A DNA stretch of 64,000 nucleotides from Bradyrhizobium sp. WSM1417 (GTDB taxonomy: Bacteria; Pseudomonadota; Alphaproteobacteria; Rhizobiales; Xanthobacteraceae). The position numbers and the translations under genes were made by a program. The notes beneath the pieces are model-generated. The model made no database searches and was not told the origin of the DNA. It saw only the letters and a program-made list of their open reading frames with translations. Below are positions 1-7,582 of the stretch, piece by piece. The stretch is from assembly GCF_000515415.1 (NCBI RefSeq), contig NZ_KI911783.1, forward strand, positions 4,330,392 to 4,394,391, written 5' to 3'. Positions within the stretch are counted from its first letter, which is position 1. Every line of letters begins with the position of its first letter.

Positions 1-280
1 CTGCTTGCGTGGCCTGCGGCATCGCCACAAGATCCGCCGAGACGGCTTCGACGTTCTCTCGACCCGGCTCCCTTGCAAGCGCCCGCATGAGTCCGAGCGG
101 ATCGTTCTTGAAGTGGGCCACTTCGGCCGGCACGAAGCTGTCAACCCGCCCTTCGCCTCCCACGATCTCGGAGAAGAGACGGGTCCAGTCGCCGTCCCCT
201 GGGTAAACGTCGATCACGGTGGAGCCCGCGTTTACGCGCGCGAACCGGATCAACTCGGCTAGCTTGGATTGGTCGTACAT
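1..280 (-). CDS. Class I SAM-dependent methyltransferase, N-terminal part (runs off left edge)
   Basis: Ninety-three codons are visible from the ATG at 280-278, without a stop, to the window edge. An AAGGAG ribosome site just upstream fixes the start. Residues 22-32 read VIDVYPGDGDW, which fits motif I (the SAM-binding glycine loop) of class I methyltransferases, followed by an acidic strand region near residue 45. It is the last visible gene of a leftward run that starts at 2955 and is preceded by a broken SnoaL gene 40 nt away. The substrate cannot be told. The family call rests on the N-terminal third only. Confidence 0.7.
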   Translation of the reverse strand, partial: MYDQSKLAELIRFARVNAGSTVIDVYPGDGDWTRLFSEIVGGEGRVDSFVPAEVAHFKNDPLGLMRALAREPGRENVEAVSADLVAMPQATQA

Positions 281-320
281 CGGAACTCCTTTAGGCTCGG
301 GCATTCGATGCGCGCGCGGC

Positions 321-700
321 TCATGCCAGTGCCTGCGTGTCGACGTACTCCCGGATGTTCGTCAGTTTGCCGTTGCGAACGGTGATGGCGAAGACCCAGT
401 CGTCCCTAAACGTCTTGTTCGTGGCTTTGATCTTTCCCGTCGCGAAGCCGACGACCAGGACCCGGTCTCCTTGCGCGACGAACTCGCGGGGTTCCGTGGA
501 CGTTTCGATCGATCTGGATGCCGTCTCCAGCAGATCCGTCACCCCATCGCGCCCGCGATGCGTGCCGGCCAGCGGCCAGTCCTCGCCGGGGATGATCCAC
601 CGATGTCTTCAGTGACCAGCGCCAGCAGAGCCTCGCTGTCGCCGCATCCGATCGCGGCGAAGAAGTCTTTCATCGTCTGGACGTTCTTGTCGGTGCTCAT
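321..700 (-). pseudogene. SnoaL/NTF2-like protein, split by a one-base deletion
   Basis: An ATG at 700 with GGAG eight bases upstream opens a SnoaL-like protein (MSTDKNVQTMKDFFAAIG...). The reading changes frame near 602. The first frame ends at TGA 541-539 after 53 residues, while the rest (RWIIPGEDWPLAGTHRG, then the C-terminal half ending REYVDTQALA) continues one frame over. Adding one base near 602-604 restores a single protein of about 126 residues, normal for the family and alignable with the intact paralogue at 7583-7987. The downstream piece could start at GTG 542, which overlaps the TGA, but it would lack the middle of the fold. This is a real pseudogene or a sequencing error. Confidence 0.75.
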
Positions 701-721
701 AGTCATTTCTCCATGTCACTC

Positions 722-747
722 GGATCGGATCGCGCGCGATCCGATCC
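722..747. repeat. 26-bp perfect palindrome in the 5' leader of the SnoaL gene
   Basis: GGATCGGATCGCG followed by its exact reverse complement, with no spacer. It lies between two same-direction genes, 22 bases upstream of the SnoaL start. No T-run follows on either side, so a simple terminator is unlikely. A regulator-binding site or an mRNA processing hairpin are both possible. Confidence 0.6.
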
Positions 748-785
748 CGTGTGTCGTATCCCCAAGAGTGGGGACGTCGTGTTCG

Positions 786-1385
786 TCAGTCGAACTTGAC
801 CAGATCCTTGAAGATCAGGTGGCCCCAGCTGTTTCCGCGCGCCTGCACAAGCAGCCCGCCTTCCGAAAGCCCGCCGAGTTTGATCGGCGCGAAGCCGAGA
901 GTTTCCGCAAGCGCGACAATTTCCGCTGCCGCAGCGTCGTCATCGCTCGCCAGGAACACGACTCTCCTGCCACCATGGACGGCCGGATCCTGGGCAAGGG
1001 CGGCAGCACCCAAATGGTTGAAGCCCTTGACCAGTCGAGCCCCAGTGAAGGCCTGCGCGACGGCTTTGGAGGAAGGTTGTCCTCCCAGTTTCTCAGGGGG
1101 CACGCCGAAGGCATTGGTCACGTCGACGATGGTCTTGCCCTGCCAGCTGGGCAGCGCCTTCGCGACATCCTGGTGCGACTCGAAACGGACCGCCAAAAAG
1201 ATGATGTCTGCCTCGACGGCGTCCGCCAGCATTTTGGGAATGATCGTGGGTCCGATTGCGGCCGCGGCGGATGCAAAGCTTTCCGGGTCGCGCGTGGTTG
1301 CAACGGATACTTCGATGCCATTGCGGGCAAACGCCCTGGCCAGGGCCTGGCCGATATGGCCGAAGCCGATGATTGCGTAGCTCAT
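786..1385 (-). CDS. NADPH-dependent F420-reductase-like NAD(P)-binding protein
   Basis: This 199-residue protein begins with a Rossmann nucleotide-binding loop (AIIGFGHIGQALA, about residues 4-16). It then follows the compact architecture of the F420-dependent NADP reductase-like family, with VDVTNAFG near residue 90 and KGFNHLGA near 120. Members without F420 in the host are thought to use NAD(P)H on small carbonyl or quinone substrates, so the cofactor partner is unknown here. It lies 32 nt downstream of an SDR gene and 85 nt upstream of the broken SnoaL gene, and probably belongs to the same leftward operon under the divergent LysR regulator. Confidence 0.8.
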   Translation of the reverse strand: MSYAIIGFGHIGQALARAFARNGIEVSVATTRDPESFASAAAAIGPTIIPKMLADAVEADIIFLAVRFESHQDVAKALPSWQGKTIVDVTNAFGVPPEKLGGQPSSKAVAQAFTGARLVKGFNHLGAAALAQDPAVHGGRRVVFLASDDDAAAAEIVALAETLGFAPIKLGGLSEGGLLVQARGNSWGHLIFKDLVKFD

Positions 1386-1417
1386 GATGTTTCTCCGATC
1401 TTGTGTCGATGGCGCGG

Positions 1418-2170
1418 TCAGACCTGCGCCATGCCGCCATCGACGGCGAGATCCACGCCGGTGATGTAGGAACTTTCATCGGAGGCGAGGAACGTGACGG
1501 CAGCCGCGATTTCCTCCGGCTTGCCCCTGCGACCCATCGGGACCTGTGAAGCAAATCCGGCGGCGGCTTGCTCGGCTTGCTCGCGGGTCAGGCCCGTCGT
1601 CGTCTCCAAAGCGGGGGTCTCCGTTGGCCCGGGGCTCATCGTATTGACGCGGATCTTGCGGTCTTTCAGCTCCAGCGTCCAAGCGCGCGAGAAGCTGCGC
1701 ACCGCCGCCTTGCTCGCGGCGTAGACGCTGAATCCTGGCAGCCCCTTCACGTTCGACACCGAAGAGTTCAGGATGATCGAACCGCCGTCCCTGAAGAGGG
1801 GGAGGGCCTTCTGCACCGTAAAGAACAGCCCCTTCACGTTCACATCGAAGGTCTGGTCGAAATGGGCCTCGGTCGCTAGCGCGAGCTGCGCGATCGTCCC
1901 CGCGCCCGCGTTCGCGAAGAGAATGTCGATGTGACCGTGTTTCTCTTTCACGACGGCATAGAGCCGGTCCAGATCTTCCAGGCGCGACACGTCGCCGATG
2001 ACCGTCGTCACGTTTCTCTCGATGACGGCTGCGGCGTCCTTCAGCTCTTTCTCGCGTCGTCCGGTGATGACGACATGCGCACCTTCGTCCACGAAGCGCT
2101 TGGCTGTGGCCAATCCGATCCCGCTGCTGCCGCCGGTGATGATTGCGATCTTGCCTTCGAGTTTTTTCAT
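1418..2170 (-). CDS. Short-chain dehydrogenase/reductase (SDR)
   Basis: This is a classical SDR of 250 residues. It has the cofactor loop TGGSSGIG at about 12-19, the NAG motif near 88, the catalytic serine in NSSVSN near 137, YAASK near 151-155 and the family C-terminus VDGGMAQ. The absence of a basic residue directly in the glycine loop does not decide between NAD and NADP. It follows another SDR by 50 nt, and both share the unusual wording FANAGAG and FTVQKALPL, so the pair looks like a tandem duplication. The substrate is unknown. It is the second gene of the leftward cluster facing the LysR gene at 3219. Confidence 0.88.
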   Translation of the reverse strand: MKKLEGKIAIITGGSSGIGLATAKRFVDEGAHVVITGRREKELKDAAAVIERNVTTVIGDVSRLEDLDRLYAVVKEKHGHIDILFANAGAGTIAQLALATEAHFDQTFDVNVKGLFFTVQKALPLFRDGGSIILNSSVSNVKGLPGFSVYAASKAAVRSFSRAWTLELKDRKIRVNTMSPGPTETPALETTTGLTREQAEQAAAGFASQVPMGRRGKPEEIAAAVTFLASDESSYITGVDLAVDGGMAQV

Positions 2171-2220
2171 GATCTTTTCTCTCTGGTTGTGTGTGGGCCA
2201 GGCGCGAGACCGCGCCCGGG

Positions 2221-2955
2221 TCAGAGCTGCGCCAGGCCGCCGTCGACGGCGACTTCGCTGGCGGTCATGAAGCTGCTGTCCGACGACGCGAGAAAGGCAG
2301 CCACGGCCCCGATCTCCGAGGGATCGGCCATGCGCTGGAGCGGAGTCATCGCGGCGAAGACCTTCTGGCCTTCCTCGCCCAACGCTTCCTTCGCGAGTTC
2401 GGTCGCGGTCGCCCCGGGCGACAGCACGTTGACGCGGATGCCGCTGCCCTTCAGGTCCTCCGCCCAGGTCCGCGCGAGGTTGCGCACGGCCGCCTTGCTG
2501 GCGCTGTAGGCGCTCATGGCCGGGGCGCCCGTGGTGCCCGCGCTCGATCCGGTCAGGATGATCGAACCGCCCCGGCGCATCAGCGGCAGCGCTTTCTGCA
2601 CCGTGAAGATCGTACCCTTCACATTGGTGTCGAAGGTTTCGTCGATGTGTGCGGTGGTGATCTTGCCGAGTGCAACCTGGCTTCCCGCTCCGGCATTGGC
2701 GAAGACGATGTCGAGGGCTCCGCGCTCGGCCTTCACCGCCGCGTAGAGTTGATCGAGGTCCGCCTCATCCGAGACCGAGCCCTTCACCGCGCGGGCATTG
2801 GGTCCGAGGGCGGCAACAGCCGCGTCGAGCGCTTGCTGCCGGCGGCCGAAGATGAAGACGAAGGCGCCGTCCTCGATGAAGCGCTTTGCCGCGGCGCGGC
2901 CGATGCCGGTCGCGCCACCCGTGATGACTGCAACCTTGCCGTCAAGCTTTCCCAT
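2221..2955 (-). CDS. Short-chain dehydrogenase/reductase (SDR), first gene of leftward cluster
   Basis: A 244-residue SDR starts at ATG 2955-2953, with AGGAG about seven bases upstream. The frame stays open far beyond this start, but upstream residues are compositionally odd and unlike the family. Motifs: TGGATGIG (about 12-19), FANAGAG, serine in LTGSSAG, YSASK and VDGGLAQL at the end. It is a close paralogue of the next gene (1418-2170). Its start lies 263 bp from the divergent LysR gene, the usual arrangement in which the regulator controls its neighbour. The substrate is not predictable. Confidence 0.88.
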   Translation of the reverse strand: MGKLDGKVAVITGGATGIGRAAAKRFIEDGAFVFIFGRRQQALDAAVAALGPNARAVKGSVSDEADLDQLYAAVKAERGALDIVFANAGAGSQVALGKITTAHIDETFDTNVKGTIFTVQKALPLMRRGGSIILTGSSAGTTGAPAMSAYSASKAAVRNLARTWAEDLKGSGIRVNVLSPGATATELAKEALGEEGQKVFAAMTPLQRMADPSEIGAVAAFLASSDSSFMTASEVAVDGGLAQL

Positions 2956-3218
2956 AATTTCTCCTGTCGTGGTGTCGGGCAGCATCTGCCTCCGAGGACC
3001 ACGAGATAGGTCCGGCGGCGTCAGGCGTTGAGTGCGGAAGCGTGCACATCGGTGGTGCGAAATCGAACCGGGCGGGCGACTGACGCCAGCGGCGACGAGC
3101 GGTGTCCGCCGTTCGGAATGGGCCTGCTGGCCGGAACGGGCTATGATGACCGCCCGGACTGCGGTACGAGGCGTTGGATAGGGCTTGGAAGGCGCACCGC
3201 GCGGTGCGGGATCGCACC

Positions 3219-4115
3219 ATGATCGACTGGGACGACGTTCGCTACTTTCTGGCCGTCGCGCGCGGAGGCTCGGTGCGGGCGGCCGCCGAGCAACTCGGTG
3301 TGAACCACGCGACCGTGCTGCGACGCATCGCCCAGCTCGAGGAACGCCTCGGGGTCCAGATGTTCGAAAAGCTGCCTTCGGGCTACCGGCTGACGGCGGC
3401 GGGCGAGGAGGTCCTCGAATTCGCCGAACAGATGGAAGCCTCGTCACACCAGCTCGAGACGCGCGTGTTCGGGCGCGATCAGAGCGTGCGCGGGCGTCTG
3501 CGGGTGACGCTGGCGCCGCCGATGGCGACACATTTGCTGATGCCTGATTTCGCCGATTTCGCGCGTCTGCATCCCGACATCGAGATGGATATCCTGTCGT
3601 TCGGCGAACTTGCAAACCTGACCAACCGGGAGGCCGACGTCGCGATCCGCGTCGTCTACGACCGCAAAACCCTGCCGCAAAATCTTCACGGCACGAAGGG
3701 ACCGGAGCTGTTCGGCGGCGTCTACATGTCGCGCGACAGACTAGCCGCGTGGCGTGCCGGCGCGCCTGATCCCATCCGCTGGATCGTCATCAGCATTCAC
3801 GGCATCCCGGATTGGGCCAGCGCGGGTGAGGTCCGCACCACGGGCGTTCCATTCAGGGTCACGGACGCCGGGGCGCAGATCATTGCGGTCCGGCAAGGGG
3901 TCGGCATCACGACGCTGCCGTGCTTCGTTGGCGATGCCGACCCATTACTGGTGAGGGTGCCGGGCACCGAGTTGCACATGTACGGAACGGTCTGGCTTCT
4001 CACGCAGGGCGAGACACGCAAGACCAAGCGCGTGCGGCTGTTCACGGAGTTCGTATCCCGCAGGCTTGCCGCGTATGCGCCGCTTCTCGCGGGGCTGTCG
4101 GCGGCGCGCGACTGA
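3219..4115 (+). CDS. LysR-family transcriptional regulator
   Basis: A 298-residue LysR-type regulator. The helix-turn-helix is in the first 60 residues (FLAVARGGSVRAAAEQLGVN, then TVLRRIAQLEERLG), followed by a periplasmic-binding-protein-like effector domain to the end. The ATG at 3219 puts WDDVRYFLAVAR at the N-terminus as in relatives, and longer in-frame starts are less likely. It is transcribed divergently from the SDR cluster (2955 leftward) and probably controls it. The stop is followed 106 bp later by a toxin-antitoxin locus that has its own operator. Confidence 0.88.
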   Translation: MIDWDDVRYFLAVARGGSVRAAAEQLGVNHATVLRRIAQLEERLGVQMFEKLPSGYRLTAAGEEVLEFAEQMEASSHQLETRVFGRDQSVRGRLRVTLAPPMATHLLMPDFADFARLHPDIEMDILSFGELANLTNREADVAIRVVYDRKTLPQNLHGTKGPELFGGVYMSRDRLAAWRAGAPDPIRWIVISIHGIPDWASAGEVRTTGVPFRVTDAGAQIIAVRQGVGITTLPCFVGDADPLLVRVPGTELHMYGTVWLLTQGETRKTKRVRLFTEFVSRRLAAYAPLLAGLSAARD

Positions 4116-4190
4116 GGCGCGACGGGTCGCTCCATTCGGATGCCGTCCGGTGGTCGGCTGGAAATGTCTTGAAATGCAAGCCGTCCCCCT

Positions 4191-4211
4191 ATATGACTAC
4201 TGTAGTCATAT
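4191..4211. promoter_or_regulatory. Inverted-repeat operator of the toxin-antitoxin pair
   Basis: ATATGACTAC, one base, then GTAGTCATAT: perfect ten-base arms ending ten bases before the antitoxin ATG. Antitoxins of the Phd/YefM group repress their own promoter by binding such dyads, so this is most likely the autoregulatory site. Confidence 0.75.
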
Positions 4212-4221
4212 TGGAGGGCCG

Positions 4222-4464
4222 ATGCGAGAGATTCAGCTTCGTGATGCAAAGGCCAACCTCTCCGCGGTCGTCGATGAAGCGGTCGATGGCAAGCCCGCGA
4301 TCATCACGCGTCACGGTAAAAAGCAGGCGGTGGTCTTGAGCTACGAGGAGTGGCGGCGTCTGGCGCAGGTGCCGAGCTTCGGGCGCCTGCTGATGGCGGC
4401 CCCCGTGAGGGCCGGCGATGTGCCGACGCGTAATCGCGCCAAGCTGCGCAAGACCGACTTCTGA
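4222..4464 (+). CDS. Type II antitoxin, Phd/YefM family
   Basis: An 80-residue protein with the Phd/YefM N-terminal DNA-binding fold (REIQLRDAKANLSAVVDEAV, then PAIITRHGKKQAVVLSYEEW) and a charged C-terminal tail (about residues 55-80) that would wrap the toxin. The start at 4222 follows GGAGG by six bases. The stop is separated from the toxin start by only three bases, so the two are surely co-transcribed and probably translationally coupled. The perfect dyad at 4191-4211 fits autorepression. Confidence 0.88.
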   Translation: MREIQLRDAKANLSAVVDEAVDGKPAIITRHGKKQAVVLSYEEWRRLAQVPSFGRLLMAAPVRAGDVPTRNRAKLRKTDF

Positions 4465-4467
4465 GAC

Positions 4468-4905
4468 GTGTACCTCGTCGATACCAATGTCATATCTGCC
4501 GTCTCGCCGAACCGGCCGACGCCTGCGGCACTCGTCGAGTGGATGGATGCGCAATCCGCCTCCTTGTTCTTGTCCGTCGTGACGATTGCGGAGGTTGAGG
4601 ACGGAATAGCCAAATTGCGACGCGAGAAAGCCAGGCGCAGGAGTAGAGATTTGGCTCAATGGCTGGAAGCCGTGCTGCACCTGTATGAGGATCGAATCCT
4701 GGCATTCGATACCCCCACTGCGCGGATCGCCGGACAATTGTCCGACCGCGCGCGAGGGCAGGGGCATTCTCCGGGATTTGCCGATATCATGATTGCCGCA
4801 ACTGCGCGTCAGCACTCGTTGACCGTCTTGTCACGCAACGCGAGGCATTTCCTGCCGCTTGGCGTACCCGTGCATGACCCCTTCGGCGAGCTGCCGCCGT
4901 CCTGA
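4468..4905 (+). CDS. PIN-domain (VapC-type) ribonuclease toxin
   Basis: A 145-residue PIN domain starting at GTG 4468. Acidic metal-binding residues are visible at D5 (YLVDTN), E42 (IAEVEDG) and D106 (GFADIMIAATA). The fourth position, often Asp in a TRN..DF motif, reads LSRNARHF here, as I recall for relatives paired with Phd-type antitoxins. PIN toxins cut tRNA or other RNA. The combination of a Phd/YefM antitoxin with a PIN toxin is common in rhizobia. The reading frame is intact, so the module is probably functional. Confidence 0.88.
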   Translation: MYLVDTNVISAVSPNRPTPAALVEWMDAQSASLFLSVVTIAEVEDGIAKLRREKARRRSRDLAQWLEAVLHLYEDRILAFDTPTARIAGQLSDRARGQGHSPGFADIMIAATARQHSLTVLSRNARHFLPLGVPVHDPFGELPPS

Positions 4906-4950
4906 TCATCGCGCGGGCATATGGAGGGCGGCCGCCAATTGGCTCCCCAG

Positions 4951-5856
4951 CTAATCAGCCCCATCCGAACCCGCCCGTCGCTGAGCCGCAATCAACATCT
5001 CCACGAACGCGGTCACCTTGGGCGGACGGAAGCGGGCCGCGGGGTAGACCGTGTGGATGCCGCCAGATGGCAGTTGCCATTGCGGCAGGATGTGAATGAG
5101 GCGCCCCGCCGCGAGATCGTCGGCCACCAGGAAATCCGGCAGCACCGAAAGGCCGCCGCCGGCGAGCACGGCCGCGAGCACGCCCGGCGTCGTGTCGATG
5201 GCAATGCTGGCTTGCAGGCGCACGGCGCGTCGATCGAGATCGCCGCGCGAGAACTGCCACAGCAGCGGCTCGCGCAGCGCCATGTTGGCGACGAACGGAA
5301 GCGTCGCGAGATCGTCGGGATCGCGCGCGGCGGCGATCCGATCCGTGAAGGCGGGAGCGCCGACCAGACATTGCCGGAACGATCCGATCTTGCGCGCCTG
5401 CAGGCTGGAATCGACCAGCCAGCCGACACGGATCGCCATGTCGATCTGGCCTGAGGCGAGATCGACCGTCTGATCTTCGAGCGTCAACTCCACGCGGCAG
5501 TTGGGATAGCGTGCCGCGTAGGCGGTGACGACGGCGACGACGACGGCCGTGCCGTAATCGTTGGGCGCCGTGATCCGCAATGTGCCGGTCGGCGCGGCAG
5601 CGGCCTGGGCGAGTTCGTCGAAGGCGTCCTCCGCTTCGCGCAGGATCATGACGCAGCGCGCATGAAACATGCGGCCCGCCTCGGTCGGATGGACCCGGCG
5701 CGTCGTGCGCACCAGAAGGCTGGTGCCGAGATCGCGCTCCAGCTGCGCCACCTGCTGGCTCACCACGGCCTTGGTGATGCCGAGCCGTTCGGCGGCCCGC
5801 GTGAACGATCCGGTGTCCACGACCGCTGCGAAATAGGCCAGTCGATTCAGGTTCAT
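4951..5856 (-). CDS. LysR-family transcriptional regulator
   Basis: A 301-residue LysR regulator starting at ATG 5856. The winged helix-turn-helix occupies residues 1-60 (YFAAVVDTGSFTRAAERLGI, then SQQVAQLERDLGTSLL), and the effector domain follows to the end. Upstream in-frame starts would add residues not seen in the family. It is divergent from the DsbA-like gene at 5968 across a 111-bp AT-rich spacer containing a TTGATA-N6-TATCAA dyad. It is therefore the likely regulator of the DsbA-MBL-SnoaL operon. The inducer is unknown. Confidence 0.88.
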   Translation of the reverse strand: MNLNRLAYFAAVVDTGSFTRAAERLGITKAVVSQQVAQLERDLGTSLLVRTTRRVHPTEAGRMFHARCVMILREAEDAFDELAQAAAAPTGTLRITAPNDYGTAVVVAVVTAYAARYPNCRVELTLEDQTVDLASGQIDMAIRVGWLVDSSLQARKIGSFRQCLVGAPAFTDRIAAARDPDDLATLPFVANMALREPLLWQFSRGDLDRRAVRLQASIAIDTTPGVLAAVLAGGGLSVLPDFLVADDLAAGRLIHILPQWQLPSGGIHTVYPAARFRPPKVTAFVEMLIAAQRRAGSDGAD

Positions 5857-5913
5857 CGGCTCTGTCCGGTCAGATCTAATTGTCAGGCAATAACATACAT
5901 TTTGTCTATTTTG

Positions 5914-5931
5914 TTGATATTTATCTATCAA
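5914..5931. promoter_or_regulatory. Dyad in the LysR/DsbA divergent promoter region
   Basis: TTGATA, six bases, then TATCAA. It sits in a short AT-rich island that contrasts with the GC-rich surroundings, roughly midway between the divergent genes. A second looser element, ATTG-N5-CAAT near 5879, is a candidate T-N11-A LysR box. Assignment to LysR binding is inference. Confidence 0.45.
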
Positions 5932-5967
5932 TTCGCACGTGCCACATTGCGGTCCAAGGAGATCGCC

Positions 5968-6612
5968 ATGTCCGCGCCCATTCAAATCACCTACCTGTTC
6001 GATCCGCTCTGCGGCTGGTGCTACGGCGCCTCCACGCTGCTGGAACGGCTCGTCGCTCGACCGGATTTCGCTGTCGAACTTGCGCCGACAGGTCTGTTCG
6101 CCGGCGAGGGCGCGCGTCCGATGGACGATGGTTTTGCGGCCTACGCCTGGAGCAACGACCAGCGGATTTTGCGTCTGAGCGGCCAGCCGTTCAGCGAAGC
6201 CTATCGCCGCGATGTGCTGGGTGACCGCACGCGCCTGTTCGATTCCGGCCCGGCGACTCTGGCGCTCACCGCTGTCGCGCTCACGGTGCCTGATCGGGAG
6301 TTCGCGGCGCTGAAGGCCTTCCAGCTCGTCCGCTATGTCGAAGGCCGCGACAGCACCGAGATGTCCGTTCTGTCGGATGTGCTCTGCGCGATGAATTTGC
6401 CGGAGGTTGCCGCCCGCCTGGCGAGCCCCGACGCCGTATTGATCGCCGCGTATCGCGCGCGTCTCGAGGCTGCGCGTGCCGAGATGCGCCGGTTCGGCGC
6501 CAACGGCGTCCCGGCCCTGATCGTAGGCGCAGGCAATGATCGCCGCCTTGTGCAGGCAAGTGCGCTGCTCGGCAGCCTGGACGTCCTCGTCGACGGACTG
6601 AAGGCGGCCTGA
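5968..6612 (+). CDS. DsbA-family thiol oxidoreductase
   Basis: A 214-residue thioredoxin-fold protein with the active site CGWC at about residues 15-18 (FDPLCGWCYG) and the cis-proline region GVPALIVG near 181. A helical insertion lies between, as in the cytoplasmic DsbA/FrnE-like group. No signal peptide is visible, so it should act in the cytoplasm as a disulfide isomerase or reductase. The start at 5968 has AAGGAG upstream. It is the first gene of an operon with an MBL-fold protein and a SnoaL-like protein, under the divergent LysR gene. Confidence 0.85.
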   Translation: MSAPIQITYLFDPLCGWCYGASTLLERLVARPDFAVELAPTGLFAGEGARPMDDGFAAYAWSNDQRILRLSGQPFSEAYRRDVLGDRTRLFDSGPATLALTAVALTVPDREFAALKAFQLVRYVEGRDSTEMSVLSDVLCAMNLPEVAARLASPDAVLIAAYRARLEAARAEMRRFGANGVPALIVGAGNDRRLVQASALLGSLDVLVDGLKAA

Positions 6613-6684
6613 GCGCAGCGATCAACACAGACCGGACCATCCAGCTTTCATTTCGTGATCCCAGACCAGCACCAGGAGACCAAC

Positions 6685-7581
6685 ATGCCGACAAGGAGAA
6701 CCATCATGAAAACCACTCTCGCCGCGGGCGCCGCAGCAGTCTTCGCACCCGCAGGCCTCGGCCATGCCGCCGGCGGGCTAGCCTGGAAGCATTTTCCAGC
6801 CGGACAAAACGGCTTCTTCCGGGCTCCCGTTCTGGTGTCCGGGCCGAGCGAGGCCGTGCTGATCGATGGCGGCTTCACGCTGTCCGACGGCAAGGCTGTC
6901 GCAGACGCCATCAAGGCCACTGGCAAGAAGCTCACCACCATCTATATCAGCCAGTCGGACCCGGATTATTATTTCAGCCTCGGCGCGATCAAGGCTGTCT
7001 TCCCCGAGGCCCGCGTGCTCGCGGCGCCCGCAACATTGGCCGCCATTAACGCCAGTGTCGAAAAGAAGCTTGCCGTCTGGGGCCCGCAGCTCAAGGCGAA
7101 CGGCCCGCAGGTGCTTGCCGATGTGGTCATTCCCGAAGCGTTCGACGGCAAGGCGCTCAGCGTGGACGGCGAGACCATCGAGATCGTCAGCGCGGACGGC
7201 CTGGTCAACCGGCGCTATCTGTTCGTGCCGTCGCTCAACGCGGTGTTCGGCGGCGTGCTGATCTTCTCGGGCGTCCATGTCTGGACCGCCGACACGCCGA
7301 CCAAGGAGCAGCGTGCCGCCTGGATCGCCAATCTCGAAAAGATCGCGGCGCGCAAGCCGGCGATCGTCGTGCCCGGCCATTTGTCGGTGGATGCGAAGAC
7401 CGACCTGTCGGGTGTCGAGCACACCATCGCCTACCTCAAGGCGTTCGACGAGGAGCTCGCGAAGGCCAAGGATTCCGCCACGCTCAAGGCGGCGATGGAA
7501 GCGCGCTTTCCCGGCCTCGGCATGGGCGTTGCGCTCGACATCGGCGCCAAGGTCGCCACCGGCGAGATGAAGTGGGGTTGA
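6685..7581 (+). CDS. Exported MBL-fold protein with altered metal site
   Basis: A 298-residue protein. The start at 6685 has AGGAG seven bases upstream. The N-terminus (TRRTIMK, then an Ala-rich hydrophobic stretch ending GHAA) resembles a Tat signal, so it is probably periplasmic. The fold reads as metallo-beta-lactamase: ligand-poor strand region with LIDGG near 50, then ISQSDPDYYF at about 88-97 where the family has HxHxDH, and VVPGHLS near 230. Both histidines at the first site are replaced (Gln90, Tyr95), while Asp92/Asp94 and the later GH remain. Zinc hydrolase activity is uncertain. The gene lies in the LysR-linked operon, one base before the SnoaL gene. Confidence 0.75.
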   Translation: MPTRRTIMKTTLAAGAAAVFAPAGLGHAAGGLAWKHFPAGQNGFFRAPVLVSGPSEAVLIDGGFTLSDGKAVADAIKATGKKLTTIYISQSDPDYYFSLGAIKAVFPEARVLAAPATLAAINASVEKKLAVWGPQLKANGPQVLADVVIPEAFDGKALSVDGETIEIVSADGLVNRRYLFVPSLNAVFGGVLIFSGVHVWTADTPTKEQRAAWIANLEKIAARKPAIVVPGHLSVDAKTDLSGVEHTIAYLKAFDEELAKAKDSATLKAAMEARFPGLGMGVALDIGAKVATGEMKWG

Positions 7582-7582
7582 G

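Noticed and set aside
219..1469. Open frame of about 416 codons on the + strand
   Set aside because: It runs antisense to the F420-reductase-like and SnoaL genes, has Arg/Asp/Gly-rich shadow composition and no family resemblance.
2956..3615. N-terminal extension of the first SDR gene by 220 residues
   Set aside because: The extension is Arg/Ser/Pro-rich, overlaps the divergent LysR gene and its promoter, and the ATG at 2955 has a good ribosome site.
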